Positions 44,830 through 57,732 of a stretch of 64,000 bases of DNA are shown in pieces. The notes under the pieces were generated by a model. It saw nothing but the letters and a program-made list of their open reading frames with translations, was not told the DNA's origin and made no database searches. A program made the translations under genes and the position numbers. The DNA is from Lycorma delicatula (Eukaryota; Arthropoda; Insecta; Hemiptera; Fulgoridae). Location: NCBI RefSeq assembly GCF_047948215.1, contig NC_134458.1:137624536-137688535 (forward strand), written 5' to 3'. Position 1 is the first letter of the stretch. Every line of letters starts with the position of its first letter.

Positions 44830-46295
44830 ACCAATAATAGCCACCCCATCCAATATACTTTATGACATACTAGCCACACAGTTCTCAAGAATGCGAAGAA
44901 TTCGCTTGAACCATTCGAAGAGAGAGAGCAGCAAAATACCTCAATGATCTCATCACCAGTCTCAACATTATCAAACGAGAATTTTTTTAAATACCTTGGC
45001 TTCAGTCAACACCGGAAATACTGAAAGACAGTACGCGTATTTTTAAACATGACTATGGATTACGTAATCATACACGTACGCTACTAGTTGACAATTACGC
45101 AGATTATCTACACGTTAAAAGGCAGTTACTTTTATACGGATTTGAATACTAGATCGTCGATACTGGTGTTCTTTGGTGGTTAGGTTTCAGTTAGCCGTAC
45201 ATTTCAGAAATGGTCGACCTGAGACTGTACAGGATTATACTTCCTTTACATTCATATATATCATCCTCATTCATCTTTTGAAGTAATACCTTACGGTGGT
45301 TTCGGAGGCTAAACAGAAAAAAAGAGATTATCTACACATATACACAGATGTGTCGAAATCCAAAAAAGCCACAGGCTATGCTGTAGTTATGCCAGAAATA
45401 AGTCTTTTGTTAATACTTCCAGTTGATGTTTCTATCTTTAACAGCGAAGGTGTTGGCATTTTGCAAGTATTAAACAACACATCGACGTAGTTGTTATAGA
45501 AAAAGTAATGATCTTCACAGCGATAGAAAATAAATTAACGGACAACACCATTATCCAAATAATAAACGAAACGTAGAAGCGAAAAGACTAATCCAAGCCA
45601 AAAGACCTTCTGCAGAAATCAAACTCAGCTGGATACCGTTTCACTTTGTCATTGAACTTAAATGAATGATGAGGCAGACAAGTTGACTAAACGTGCTACT
45701 GAGTCTCATGAACAGTCTGTGCAATTGAACATTTTACCGACGCTTGAAGAAGCTCAAAAACTATCCAAAAATAAAGTAATCAATAACTGGAACGATAAAT
45801 GGCTCCTCAAAAACTCCATCAAATACGAAAAAAGTATGAAGGAATTCTGTGTGCTCATTTATCAGAGAACAAGTTGTAATTCGATTGAGAATAGGACAAG
45901 CTAACTTTAGCCAGTGCTTCTCATATTGAAAAAGGAGCGAAGTCTATGTGAATATTGTCAGGATTATGTATTACTAAAACACATTATTACCGACTGTCTA
46001 AACTACTAAATGGAAAGAACGAAACACAAGATACCTCAAGATCTAGAAAAGTGCTTAAATAATGTGACAAATTGTGAGAAAATAATTATATGAAGGACTT
46101 GAATTTTCAGCATTATATATAAGTTTGAATTATAAGCAACAAATTCTAATTAGACATGTTTCTTCTAAATTTTTGTTAAACCCCTGAATTGTACTTACCG
46201 CTACAAACAGCATTCTGTAATTCAATGTTATGTACATGTAACCCACCAGGTGTAGCTAATGACCATTAAGTTGATGCGACATTCAAAAAAAAAAA
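44830..46295 (+). pseudogene. I-like LINE 3' half with RNase H, split by a SINE
   Basis: The post-polymerase segment reads PSNILYDILATQFSRMRRIR and AAKYLNDLITSLNIIKREF, in two frames. TRTLLVDNYADYLH follows at 45075-45113. After the inserted SINE the RNase H domain resumes: HIYTDVSKSKKATGYAVV with the first catalytic Asp, FNSEGVGILQ with the catalytic Glu, then a frameshift near 45487. The segment that normally carries the next Asp reads VIEKVMIF, so that residue is lost. MNDEADKLTKRAT keeps the final Asp. SLCEYCQDYVLLKHIITDC is a C-x2-C-x8-H-x4-C knuckle. A non-coding tail (46080-46284) ends in A11 (46285-46295), so the 3' end appears complete. The RT core and the 5' part are missing. I, Loa and R1 elements share this RNase H layout, so the exact clade is open. 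Confidence 0.85.
45114..45324 (+). mobile_element. 5'-truncated family-2 SINE nested in the LINE
   Basis: AGATTATCTACAC occurs at 45101-45113 and identically at 45325-45337, a perfect 13-bp target duplication in the LINE coding sequence. The insert lacks the tRNA-like head and starts within the body (GGCAGTTACTTTTATACGG). It carries the family tail (ATCTTTTGAAGTAATACC; GGAGGCTAAACAG) and ends in an A-rich run. Removing one duplicate restores the LINE reading DNYADYLHIYTD. Confidence 0.95.
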
Positions 46296-47999
46296 CATTG
46301 ACCCAATCCCTCGCTAACTTACTTCTTATTTCTGTAACTAATCTATCTTACTATACCAGAGGAACCTGCTCATCGTAGATAGTGAGATTAAATATTTCGC
46401 GGGCTGCTCCCATTGTTTAATGTATACTACCGTGTGAGAGATTGGCGAGTGCTCAGGCAGTATTGTGCGTTGTTGCTTCTCATTGCCTCTGTTCCCAGTG
46501 TCTAATCTCTAGCTCCTGCTAAACATTTATAAATTATTTTATGTACATTTGTTTATTCTCTTAGTCTGTAGATGAGTTGGAAACATCAGAATGTGATATC
46601 TTTCTAATATTTTTTAATGTTGTTTTGTCTCCTATCAGGGTCCATATCGCATCCGAGATATGCAGTTATGAGATGCCACCACGTTTATTTACATTGCTAA
46701 TTTATGTATGTCAGTTTCCGATCAAAACTCTATCATATCTTATCCCGATGTCTCCGTGGCAAATTGTAGATACTTTATTTCATCTGAATCCAGTCTTACG
46801 AAAAACCTTTGATAAAATAAGTATTTGTCAAATACTCCTTCTTTATTGAATTTCTCAAAATATCTTTTTTTTTGTCGTTACTGCTTTATTCCGATAAAAT
46901 TTATAAGTATATTTCTTAAACCGATTACCGAATATTTACTTGAAAGCGGAAACAGATTGTTCAAGAAACTTATTTTTGTACTAATCTTTAGCGAGTCAGG
47001 TACTTTATTTAATATCAGGAACAAGAATCCAGTTATTATCACGCTTCGGAAATACTTGTCATTCGTTTGACTAGAATATGTGTTTGAAAGCCTTACTTTT
47101 ATCAGTTTTAGAGACAGAACCGCGTAGAAAAATGAAATCGTATCGGTAAACTAGTCTACGGAAAAGTTAACTTTAGAAAAGCTATGATCCATTGATAAAA
47201 TATTTTACTTGTAGGCTGGTTGATGCGTGAAAAGAAGGCGGGTCCCCTATTTCACTACTAAAAGAGAAGCGAATGATAATGGGGGTACCACCCCAAATGT
47301 TCCTTTACAGAAGTAGTGAGAGAATTCTGTAGGACAGGTTGCCGGATTTCTTCTATAGCAGTTATTATAATGATTTTTAATACGTACATTTTTATGTAAA
47401 TAAGTTATAGTTTTCATCTTTACCTTTTGAGTGTCCCAAGGTTAATTTATTGTATTAATGGAAAGATATTTTTGTATTAAAAGAGATTATTTACTGGTAA
47501 GTGGGTTTTTTGTCGTGTCTTTTCTTGGTTTGATTATCTTTTTATTCTTCTTTTCTGCGTTAATATTTTACCTCTACCTACCTTTTTCAGTCCTGTTATC
47601 TATTTTATGCATTTTTCTTCCTTTGCATTTTGTATTACTGTACTTTCTTCTGCAACCCAATTAACCGTGTACATTTTGCCCTGAATAAACCAATATTTTC
47701 TTATCTTGTTTGATCTCTAGATACTTCTCTTTTCTCGAATCACTGTTGAAGTGTGATTGTTTCTTATGTAATTGCTTTTAAATATTTTTCTGCAATGTAA
47801 TTTTTAAAAACCACTACTCTGGTAATTTTGGTTGCATATTGTACTGGACTATAAGAAACTTCTGTCTAATCCGTAAATCTGTGTACACGTGATTTTTTCT
47901 TTTAAGTGGAAATAATATATTCGCCACCTATTTCTGATGTCTTCTTTAATTTGTAAATTTGATATTACGTGATAAAATTCTAAAACTTTAAAAATAAAA
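46296..47999. other. AT-rich non-coding DNA, nothing recognised
   Basis: Open frames at 46577-46849, 46825-47070 and 47458-47664 (+) are AT-driven. The last is strongly hydrophobic. None has a family signature. Confidence 0.45.
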
Positions 48000-48482
48000 A
48001 CCCAGAGAATACTTTTTCCTTTCTTGTACGAAGTAACGGAAGTATTGTGATCGCGAAAAATATTGGTATTCAGATTTTAACGGAAATATTCATTTTGACC
48101 ATCCCTGAATCCATTTTGACTAGTTTCGGCGTGACGTCTGTTCGTACGTATGTATCTCGCATAACTCAAAAACGATTAGCCGTAGGATGTTGAAATTTTG
48201 GATTTAAAACTGTTGTAACATATACTCGTAGTTGTGCACCTCTTCTTTTGATTCCAATTACTGGACCAAAGGTGTCCAAAAAAGCCCAAAATCAAAAAAA
48301 ATCTGGATTTTTCTTAACTGCAGTAATAAGCTCTCATTGAGAGCTTTTCAACGATATATCATAATTAGTAATTACATTGGTTCCAGAGTTATAGCTAAAT
48401 AAAATTTTAATTAATAAAATATTTGGATTTTACAAGGGAAAGGCACATCGGTTCGAATCCGAGACATCATCTTCTTTTTTTT
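48000..48482 (+). other. Possible interspersed repeat ending in a B-box-like motif
   Basis: The stretch is more even in base composition than its AT-rich flanks and ends with GGTTCGAATCCGAGACATC and a T9 run. A small hairpin, AAGCTCTC-ATT-GAGAGCTT, lies at about 48330-48348. The style is that of a dispersed non-coding repeat, but there is no second copy in this window to confirm it. Confidence 0.35.
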
Positions 48483-49744
48483 TAACTTTTTTTTAATTTA
48501 CATATATTGATTTATTAATAATTATTAACCTCTGATTGTAAAAACGTTTTTGCAATAAATAATAATTCAATAATAAAAATAAAAAATATAAAAAATTAAA
48601 AAATATCAGAAATTATTAATGAAATAAAATTTTGTGTACTTTCAATTTAAAAAAGAATATGTAATGTAATTTAATTGGCTTACAGTCAGTCATGTGATGT
48701 CCACATCATAATTTTTATCTAAATTATTAACTATTAATAATTACCTTTTCTTTAATTACTTTCGTTTTACTTTTATTATTTATTCTTTCTGTTATACAAT
48801 ATACAGTTAAAAAATGTAAAATTCTATTTCTAGATTTCGCCAAAAATTTTTAATTCTTTGAGATTATTATTTTTTCATTAAATTATTTTTTTTAAATTCT
48901 CAGCGGCTATAGTTTAAATCTTGGTCATTAATTACAATAAATAGCCTGCTGTTTTTTTTGTAGTTAGTATGCTTGAAAAAATTCGTTCATTTTACTACTT
49001 ATATTTCTTTAAAACTGATTTTTATTTAAATAGGATATAAATTCACATAAAAAATTAATTAAAAGTCGTAAAACATTACAAAGACTAGGAAACCAAGGTT
49101 TTTTGCGAACCTTTGTTTTCGGTTAGTATCGTATTGCCTAAAGAATTTGTAATACCATTAACTGAATTTACGTCGTTAGGGATAACATCATATTTTTTTA
49201 AAGTATTTTTTGATATTTCACTTATTTCATGATAGGTTATCGTTAAATTAAACGCAGATTTGAATCGGATCATTCTTATTTAAAATTAACTCCGTTATTT
49301 AGTAGCGTTTTTGAAGTTTAAATTTGTTAATCATCCTTCAAATTTTCAATCAATCATTGAACTGGAAAATGAAATCCCCCACTTTTAAAAATTTGTTCAT
49401 AGGCGGGGGATATTTCTTTGACTGCTCTAAGGTTTATGCTATTTTGTACTTTCTTGAGATAAATTCTGTCTACTTAACCTGTAGAAAATTTATTCACTAC
49501 ATTTTCATTGAAAGTCTTAGTTGAGGTTTAAATTAGTTAAATATTTTTTTATTGAATTTACGTTTTGTGTTGAGTAGTTTAGAATTAAAAGCGGTTTAAA
49601 TTTTTTTTATAATTACCGGCTAAAATTAATTCTTACAGTACCGGCTACTTTTTACTTATCAATTAATACTGATTATTATTTCTGTTTTTATTTTCATTTT
49701 AATCTTTACTTTTCTATAGTTCTATTGCTACTGCAGCAGCATAG
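48483..49744. other. AT-rich non-coding DNA, nothing recognised
   Basis: No supportable gene or repeat. Confidence 0.5.
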
Positions 49745-50300
49745 TTATAAAGGGAAAGTATAACGGTCGGCCAACATTTAGGTTAACGGGATTTTTGGAA
49801 ATGTTGACGTTTTAAGATCCCCTTAGTCCAAAAAAAAAAACACGCAAAAAAACGTTATTGAAGTTTTCGGATGATGTAAGTACGTGCGTGGTTGACCTGT
49901 ATTTATATTAATATCTCCGGACTGGCTCAACATAAATTCTACGAAAATAACTAAAAAATTTCTATATATATGAATGGCATTGATGTCATTCAATTTTGGA
50001 CAAAATTGGAAAGGGAGAGGGGTAATTTTTTGTGATTTCACTTTTTGTATAGCGGTCGTAGGAAATTGAGCTTTAATGATATGTAAGTACTTATGTTATC
50101 TAAGGTTGCAGAGTTTTAATGCAATCGGATTTAGGGTTTGGAGGGTATTCGGCATTATTTCTAAATAGTTCTTTCCTCATATCTCGAAAATTGATCACAA
50201 AAGATGAAATTTGACGTAAATATAGGCTATATATATATACCCGCTTTGGCCTGATTTATCACTACATTGGACAAGAGAGTTACAATATATTTTAGTAAAC
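49745..50300. other. Possible non-coding interspersed repeat
   Basis: Composition is less AT-skewed than the surroundings (ATTAATATCTCCGGACTGG; GGAAAGGGAGAGGGG). It has no open frame with a known domain and no second copy in the window. The assignment rests only on texture and is weak. Confidence 0.25.
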
Positions 50301-52075
50301 TATGCACCAAATTGAACAGACTTATTAAACTAAATAATTACTCCAAGAAGTAGAATTTTAATGCCCGCAAAAAACAATTGGCCGAATGGTTTCCGTACTT
50401 AGAATATAAATTTTTTTAAACCCTAATTTTCAAGATTGGAATGCCAGCTGTAGACGAATGTAGACTGTGCCAAATGTAGACGAGACATGGGAACTTTTTA
50501 AAAAAGGGGTCTCATGTAACCCGATTTTAAACAGTGTGTTAAGTTTTTGTAATTTCTGACCCTTTGTATATTTTTCAAGTACTGGGTATTATTAAAATTG
50601 TTACATGAATAATTAGTAGCTGTTGAGCAAGGCATATAAGACCAAAACCTGTTACTAAAATTTTTTTTTTTTTTATAGCAATTAAAAAGTTGTAAGTACA
50701 GTATAATTTTGACGATAAAAATGTCATTCGGCCAAGAGAATCTACTGGAAACCAATTATTTTTACTATGAATTTTGATTTTTTTTTAACATTTCATAATT
50801 TTTAAGGTAAAAATTAAATATAACGAGTTCAAATCCTTTCCATATTTTTATATTGTACATTTTGATCTTTTTTCTACTTGTACTTTAAATATTGCATAAT
50901 TCAAGTTACTAATATTTAAAAACCCTAAGGCGTAAATGGATTAAAAATGTGTCAAGACCAAAACCGGATAAGTCATGCAGCCCTTTGCCGGCTTTTTAGT
51001 TTCTATCTACCCTTTTTACATATTTTTTTAATATTTATTCTTTCTCTGCAGTATATTTCTGCGAAGAGCTAATTTATCAATCGAGTTGGCCATGTGATGT
51101 TAGATTTTTAAGTAACAACTCTTTTTGGATATTTTTTCAATGTGTTATCAATTTTTTTTTACATTTTACTGCCGATTAGCTGTTCAGTAATATTGTATTT
51201 CATTTTTCCAATGGATGATGAAAGTTATTTAATTTTTCTAACGGTTGATAAAACGTAATTTTATGATTTTAATTTTGTTAACTTGCTTTATTTTTCTTTA
51301 GACTGTTCTAACATTTTCATTTCACCTATGACTTTTCAATCTTTATTCAGTTAACTGTTGAAGTTTGTGTTTTTTTTTTGTTTTGTTTCCTCTTTAACAT
51401 TTTTTGTTCTTTACATCCTTTTTAATTCATTGTTCATTTCCTTATTAACCGGTATTTTCCTCCCGTTTTTCTAAGAATTTTTATTATAATTTTCTATTTT
51501 TAATTAAGTAATTTCATTCTTCTCCTTAACTCATTTCAATCTCTTCTTTCAATTTTTATTCATGTTCTTTATACAATGTCCATATTCTTGAATATCGTAA
51601 TCATGTACCGCATTTTTCGTCTTATTAAATGATTATCTTTATTTAATTCGTGTTTTTTTTTTAATAAAGAAAAAAATGTGAATCAATCATCGTTAACATA
51701 TACCCTTGTGGAATTATTGATTTAATTATAAATAATTATATCGCACTTTTTTTGTAGCATATTTTAATGTAGGATCTTTTTGCTGCTGTACGATGGTAGG
51801 AATGCCTCGCTTTGTGACCATGAACCTGAAAAACCACCTACTCGAATTAAATTTATGAAAAATTCTTTTATTTATTTTTAAATTTAACTCGTTTCACTTA
51901 GTAACGGTGCTTTAATCGTTTATTTAGTAAATTAAGATTTTCTAAAATTAAAAATCGATCTTTTTTAAAATAAAATATTGTGTCTAATGTTACTGGCAAA
52001 AGATATTCAAAAGAAGTGGAATATTGGTTTCACTTTGTCAAAACTTAGATTTTCGGATATCAAAAATATTGATAT
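50301..52075. other. AT-rich non-coding DNA, nothing recognised
   Basis: No supportable gene or repeat. Confidence 0.5.
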
Positions 52076-52077
52076 AA

Positions 52078-53130
52078 CAGGGTAATTCGAAAAGTTCTTG
52101 GCTTGACAGAGATGGCAAGTATGACCAAATGACTACGATATTTGTCAAGTATGATCCTTTAGATGACGTACTGCAATATTTTTAACGCGTATATTTGTGG
52201 CGATCGAATAAAACAAACGTAATTCGATATTTTTTGAAAAATAGATAAAATTGAAATTCGAGCTGTTATAAAGTACTTCGTTGTAAAAAGGTTTAACATC
52301 GACGTAAATACAAAAAAAGTTAGATCCATTTTGAAGAATTCTTTCTTCCCTTTCGTTTTCCACTATAAAAAAGCGGGCTGCTGAATTTAAACGTGGTTGT
52401 ACATCTATCCAAGATGACGAATGCTCTGTATATCCAAAAACCGCTGCGATCGACGAAATCGACACAAAAATTCATAATGCCGTACTAAATGGTCGGTGAC
52501 TGAAAGTACACGGGCTTACAGGCTTACTTCTTGATAGTTGTTTCCAGTAAATTTTACACGATGTTTTGAGTACGGGAGCGTAATTTGTTAACAACCGAAA
52601 AAAAGTCTGCGTACTTCTATAGAGTGTTTAGAGACGTATTTAAACATTATTTCGCCGAGTTTTTGTGACGTTTTATAACAGTAAATGAAGCGTGGATTTA
52701 CCACTACATATCGGAGGCCAAACGGCAGCAGGTGAAAGTACACCAAAGAAACCGTAAACGGATCCATCTGGTGAAAAAGTCGTGGTTATGGTTTTTTGGG
52801 ACTCTCGTGGTTCGGTGCTCGTAGAATATCTGGAAAGAAGCAGTGCCATCACCGGGAAGTATTACGCTTCACAAGTGGACCGATGGAAGGGTGCTATTCA
52901 GGTCCACAATATGAGCAAATTGAAGTCTAAACGTTCACATTAACCAAAAAGAAAGTGCTCTTTTTCACCACGACAGTGTGTCTGTACTCGCATTTTGGGT
53001 TGTTGCCGCTGCAAAACTCTTATGACCTACGCTTCGAAGCGTTTCCACACGCGCCGTATTTGGTACAGGGATCGCTTCCTCTTTTCATATCTGAAAAAAT
53101 GGCTCGTTGGATGAAGACTCGCTTCAAATG
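52078..53130 (+). pseudogene. mariner element, copy 2 (dead)
   Basis: An apparent 5' terminus, CAGGGTAATTCGAAAAGTTC (52078-52097), precedes a coding relic starting near 52239 (KIEFRAVIKYFVVKRFN), which is a mariner N-terminus. Later pieces in changing frames are TVNEAWIYHYISEAKRQQ, VMVFWDSRGSVLVEYLERS, AITGKYYASQVDRWKGAI, FHHDSVS and RFEAFPHAPY. At the first catalytic site the usual Asp of VDE-W is Asn (VNEAW). The second Asp is kept in HHD. The segment that should carry the third (PDLAPSD) reads LVQGSLPLF, so it is lost. The C-terminus and 3' inverted repeat are missing. It is unrelated in detail to copy 1, but of the same general lineage as copy 3. Confidence 0.85.
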
Positions 53131-53144
53131 ATAATGGCCATAAC

Positions 53145-53290
53145 TATAATTGTTGTAGGTAACCTATAAATTTCTAAGAGTAACAGAGATCCCATGTCAG
53201 GTTTACCGACATGAATAATGATAGTAAGGAATGAAATAATCTTCCGTTGCCTTTTTCGCTAAGAGTACACTTCTAAGGTTATACGCGATG
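53145..53290 (+). repeat. Unclassified interspersed repeat, copy b
   Basis: It starts right where mariner copy 2 breaks off. CCATAACTATAATTGTTGTAG and AGATCCCATGTCAGGTTTACCGA parallel the copy at 10356. The order and spacing of the two blocks are similar in both, which supports true homology. Confidence 0.45.
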
Positions 53291-55599
53291 TTTAAACATA
53301 AAAGTCGCTATCTTCGCTACAGGGACTGGCTGAATAATGAAGATCAGTATTCTAAGTAAAAATAAAGAGCAGCGCTTCTCGGTTATTAAATGTAACGGAA
53401 GAAAAAATTACGCCCAACAATTGTTTACGAAATATTTTAAATAAAACCTAAACCCAGATGGCAATTTCAATCGTTAAGTTACCATAACTAGTAGATATTG
53501 CGGAAAAAGTAATTAAAAATTAAATTTATAATAATAGTGAAAGGGGAAAGAATAATAATAATATGAAAATATAAAATAAGAAAATTAACCGGCAAACAAA
53601 CAATACTTGCAAAACACACAAAATAATTGTTGTAATACAAACAATTATTTTTAAGCGAATGTAATAAGAAGTGAAAATTTAACTTAAAAATATTAATATA
53701 AACATCTAAACCTCAATTTAGACTACCCACCATGATTTAACACACACCTCCTTCTATATAAATTTGATAATTAAAAACTTACGTCGAGGAACGTAAACCG
53801 CGTGTATCTTAAACCATTCGCAAAGATATCTTTACCGTAAAAAAAAATTTATAGCTAACGTTTTAACATTATAACTGAACGTATTTGCGTAAGAATATTT
53901 ATTAAATTAGAAAATTAAAAAGATTATTAAGTTTTAGTTCTTTATCGTTAATCAACAATGAATTTTGTGTATCGCTATTATTAATGAAGTTCCAACGAAT
54001 TACGTACTGTTTATTACGTAAATATTTCTTTTAAACCATCATTTTTAATAAAATTGATTTTGTAACCAGTTTCTAGGTAACGATGGGTTACAACCGATTC
54101 ACTGGCCTTTTATATTTTTAATGAACCGAATGCTTCTTTATTCTAGTTTCAGTATTTTTCTGTTTGCTCTACACATCATAAGTTGTAGTTTTTTATTATC
54201 TTTAGAAGTCAATTTATAAATTTCCGCGCTCTTTCGAAAGGTTCAGTTTTATCGTTAGCGTTCGGAGACTTAGTCGTGATTAACTTAAGTTGCAGTTTAA
54301 AAAAAAGTTTATCTTGTTGCTATTATAAGGAGAGCGGTATTAAATTTTTATCTACGCTTTCTTCGTATAGTACTTTTTGCTACATTTATTAAATTTTATC
54401 GGTTCTTTTTATTAACTATAAAACATTACTCTAAGCTATTTATTAATTAATGCCGTTTATACCGCAGATGTTTTACACGCGTCAAAACCTTAAAAAAGAT
54501 TCAAGAAACGGCAACAAATTAATTCACCCCTTTCTCAGGGAAAGGATGCATTATATTCCTGTTTCCACTCGTTAAAGAAATGCTATTCGCTTAATTGATT
54601 TTAACTTGCGTAAAAGATATGCTAACTATGGAGAGAAATTTCAATCGTTATGTTGTCCGGATGGATTACAACCACTAATAATTCAAACCGCGTAATTTAT
54701 ACCTGGTAATGAATGTGTAGATTTATGTTGTGATTCGTTGTAAAAACTCCATTCGTAGAGAATATTAGCATTTCCTTGACGTAACTACCTTCGATGAATT
54801 TTCCGAAAACTCATTCGAAATTTTCTGAAACGTTTTTACAATTTTTCCCAATGCCTGTCGGTTAATTATCGGCCAGTTTTCTCCATATTTTAGAGTTTTG
54901 GGATCTCGTAGTCTTCTAAAGGGATCGTGTATTTAATTAATACGTATAATCGTGTATTTAATCTTAACTTATAAAATTCAGTCGACCCGAAATGATTTTA
55001 AAAATTGAGCAAAACCGGCTGTTCTGGAAGTGGCTTGAGCAAGCGCCGCATTGTATAAATTAAGAGATGTATTTCTTAGATTTCAGTTTGGATTCATCAT
55101 AAATGTACTTTCTGTTAAGATGAGATGAGAAATTATTATTTGTTTAAACAATTCTTTTCGTATACATTGGAGGCACTGAAATCAGGATTACTGATAGAAT
55201 CGGTAACTGTCTGCTCTAACTTCTTCAGTTTTGTTATTTTAAAACTTAACACCAAAATTGTTTTTATCTGAATTATTTGCCTCCAGTAATGAAGTTTTAT
55301 ATTTTATAAAAATATTTCTTCTAAACAGAGGGTTATTTTTTAAAATGAAAATCCTTTTCCCAAAATTGACTTGTTTTTGAGCTTTTTCCACAAAAAGTTA
55401 TTTTAATTAATTTTAGTATAGTGTTATCAGATTTTCTTTTATATCAGATGATCGTTTAATGATTTAAAAAAATTAATTTAAATATTTTTAATAACATAAT
55501 TTTAATGCAGTTTAATAAAATAATTTTTTTAAATGAAGCCTATGAATTTTTGTTGGTTTTGATTTTTATTTATTTGTATTCTGTTTTTATTTTCATCGC
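53291..55599. other. AT-rich non-coding DNA, nothing recognised
   Basis: No supportable gene or repeat. Confidence 0.5.
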
Positions 55600-56110
55600 G
55601 GATAGGCCTTCAAGGACCACGCGTATGTCATTTCGTGTAGTTTCTTTCTTTTTCTTCCAGAAGTTCATTATTTCAGACTGTTTACCTCTTTTTTCTTCAG
55701 TCCATTCTCTTGTGTTGAGTTTTTCTTTTCACCTAAAGGAACATTTAATTTAAAATTTTTTGTTGTATTCTTTTCGATTTGGCTGTAATGTTGAACTTCT
55801 TGAGCTCTCCTTTCATCTGTTTAACACAGCCACCTTGACCTTAGTAATTACAGTTTATTAAAAATTTGTTTATTTAGCCTTGATTGGTTCATTCTGACCG
55901 TGTGTCTATAATTTTAATTGTTGTTTTCTTATTATTATTTTCAGGCCTTCAATTTTGTTTTATATCTCTTTATTTGAACTTGGACCGTAAATCCTTCTTA
56001 AAAATCTTTTTTCTATCTTGAGTAGATTTTCTATTCCAGTTATATCTTTATTTTCTATGTCTTACAAGATGACTGATTTTAAAACTGTGCTATAATTCCT
56101 TAATTTTGCA
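55600..56110 (-). pseudogene. LINE C-terminal fragment
   Basis: The minus strand reads TVLKSVIL, stop, DIENKDITGIENLL, KIEKRFLRRIYGPSSNKEI. In changing frames this continues with HTVRMNQSRLNKQIF and EKLNTREWTEEKRGKQ, SEIMNFWKKKKET. The series L-K-x-V-I-L, E-K-R-x-L-R-R-I-Y-G-P, G/T-x-x-x-R-M and a Lys-rich end is typical of the region after the polymerase in many insect LINEs. No catalytic motif lies in this part. A (TA)n tract starts within 30 bases of its 5' side. It may belong to the same family as the polymerase piece at 58830-59135, in the opposite orientation. Confidence 0.65.
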
Positions 56111-56134
56111 TTTATATGAAGGTTCTTCTTATTT

Positions 56135-56137
<3 letters not shown>

Positions 56138-56177
<40 letters not shown>
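56138..56177. repeat. (TA)20 microsatellite
   Basis: About 20 uninterrupted TA units followed by a T run. Confidence 0.95.
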
Positions 56178-56180
<3 letters not shown>

Positions 56181-57732
56181 TTTTATAAAACTTTAGTTCT
56201 AATTTGTGGTTTATGGTCTCATTCACTAGTTTACGTGATTATCCGATTCTACTAATTATTTCTTCTTGATATTTAAAATAGTCCGTCATTTGTTTTTGTT
56301 GTCTTTTGGGTATTTACTGGCGCTTGTCATCATTTCTTACTTTGAAAAGGAGATTTACAAACCTGTTTTTTTTCTAGCTACTTCTTTCAATTGGGTAATT
56401 TGGTCGATCGCTTTTTGTTCTAATTATGCAAAAAGTTCCAAGTTGTGAGTAAAAGCTAGACATTTTATCTTGAAATTCTATATTTTATTTTTAATTAAGA
56501 TAAAAGATTTTATTAAATAGTATTAGATTTGCTAGACGGTTTTATTTTAGTAAATTTATTTGTGCGTTTATATTATTGTGCCCGTACTCGCTTTTTTCTT
56601 TATTTAATTAGCTTCAGTTTGATTAATTTTAGCCTTTCTTGAAATAAAAATAAGCAAAAAGAAGAACAAATGAAAGTTTTAAGCGTGGAATACTGAGATT
56701 ATTAATTCTAAAAATTCATTAAGTACCAGTAGTAATAGTAATGATTTATATTTTTAATTTTTTTTAGGTTGGGGGTAAGGAAGAAGGTTCTGCTTTCATT
56801 TTAATTTGAAAAGTTAGTTTAATTTAATTACATAACTGTTAATTATACATACGACAAATAAGTTTGATAAAACTTTTAAAATTAGATTGTAATTAAAAAT
56901 CCTGAAATTAATTTTTTTTTGTGTAAAAGAAATTTACTGTAATGAAAAAGGATATATTTGGTGTTAGTAATATATTTTTTTGATTGAATAAAAAAAGGAT
57001 TATTGTTATTGCAAGTCTTCTTAATAATTTTAAGATTTTTTTTTAGAAATTTTCATGTCCGCAAAAGTTTCTTCATTAAATTTCTGTATTTCTGATTCAA
57101 TCTATATTTATTTTTATATTTAAAGTATTATTTTTCTATATTTAATTGATCAAATCTTTTTTGGTGCCTTTTATTACTTTAGATTAGGCAATATGTTCCA
57201 ATCTTTGCTTCCTTGTTCTTTACTCTTGCGATATCTCGTTTAATAGCAATCTCGAATAATTAAATTTCAGCCACTATAGCTGTCTTATGTTTACTTATAA
57301 AAAAAATATTTCTTTTGTTGTTGTATGAGATTGAGAGTTTTAGACTGATCGCCATATCTGGCTTCGAAAAATATAGACCCATTACTACATCTCCATTAAT
57401 GAATGGAATGAGTTCCACCGGGAGAAAAAGTAAATACATGAAGAAAAATCAAGATTAAAAGATAATCTAACGGTATTGGCAATATTAACAGAAATGTAGA
57501 TGACCTAGACGTCTGTCAAAGTATAGTACAGTATTTCGAAGTTTAGGACAAATGTTAATATTATATTTACGGATGCAATACAGTGGATACCAGAGAGGCG
57601 GTTGTAACTGTTGGATGGTAGCTGTAGAAAAAAATCATCGTATAGTATCTGCAAGAACAGTCGTGTAAGGTAAATTGAAAAAGAAATCAACAGTTATTCA
57701 AATTGAATTACATTTTATTTTTTTACTATAAT
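56178..57732. other. AT-rich non-coding DNA, nothing recognised
   Basis: No supportable gene. The 60-codon frame at 56266-56448 (+) is AT-driven and hydrophobic. Confidence 0.5.

Noticed and set aside
46577..47070. Two overlapping 80-90 residue plus frames after the I-like LINE
   Set aside because: They lie outside the poly-A-bounded LINE, show no similarity I know, and overlap in different frames.
47458..47664. 68-residue hydrophobic frame resembling a membrane protein
   Set aside because: T-rich DNA gives Phe and Leu runs in any frame, and no signature or conserved context supports a gene.
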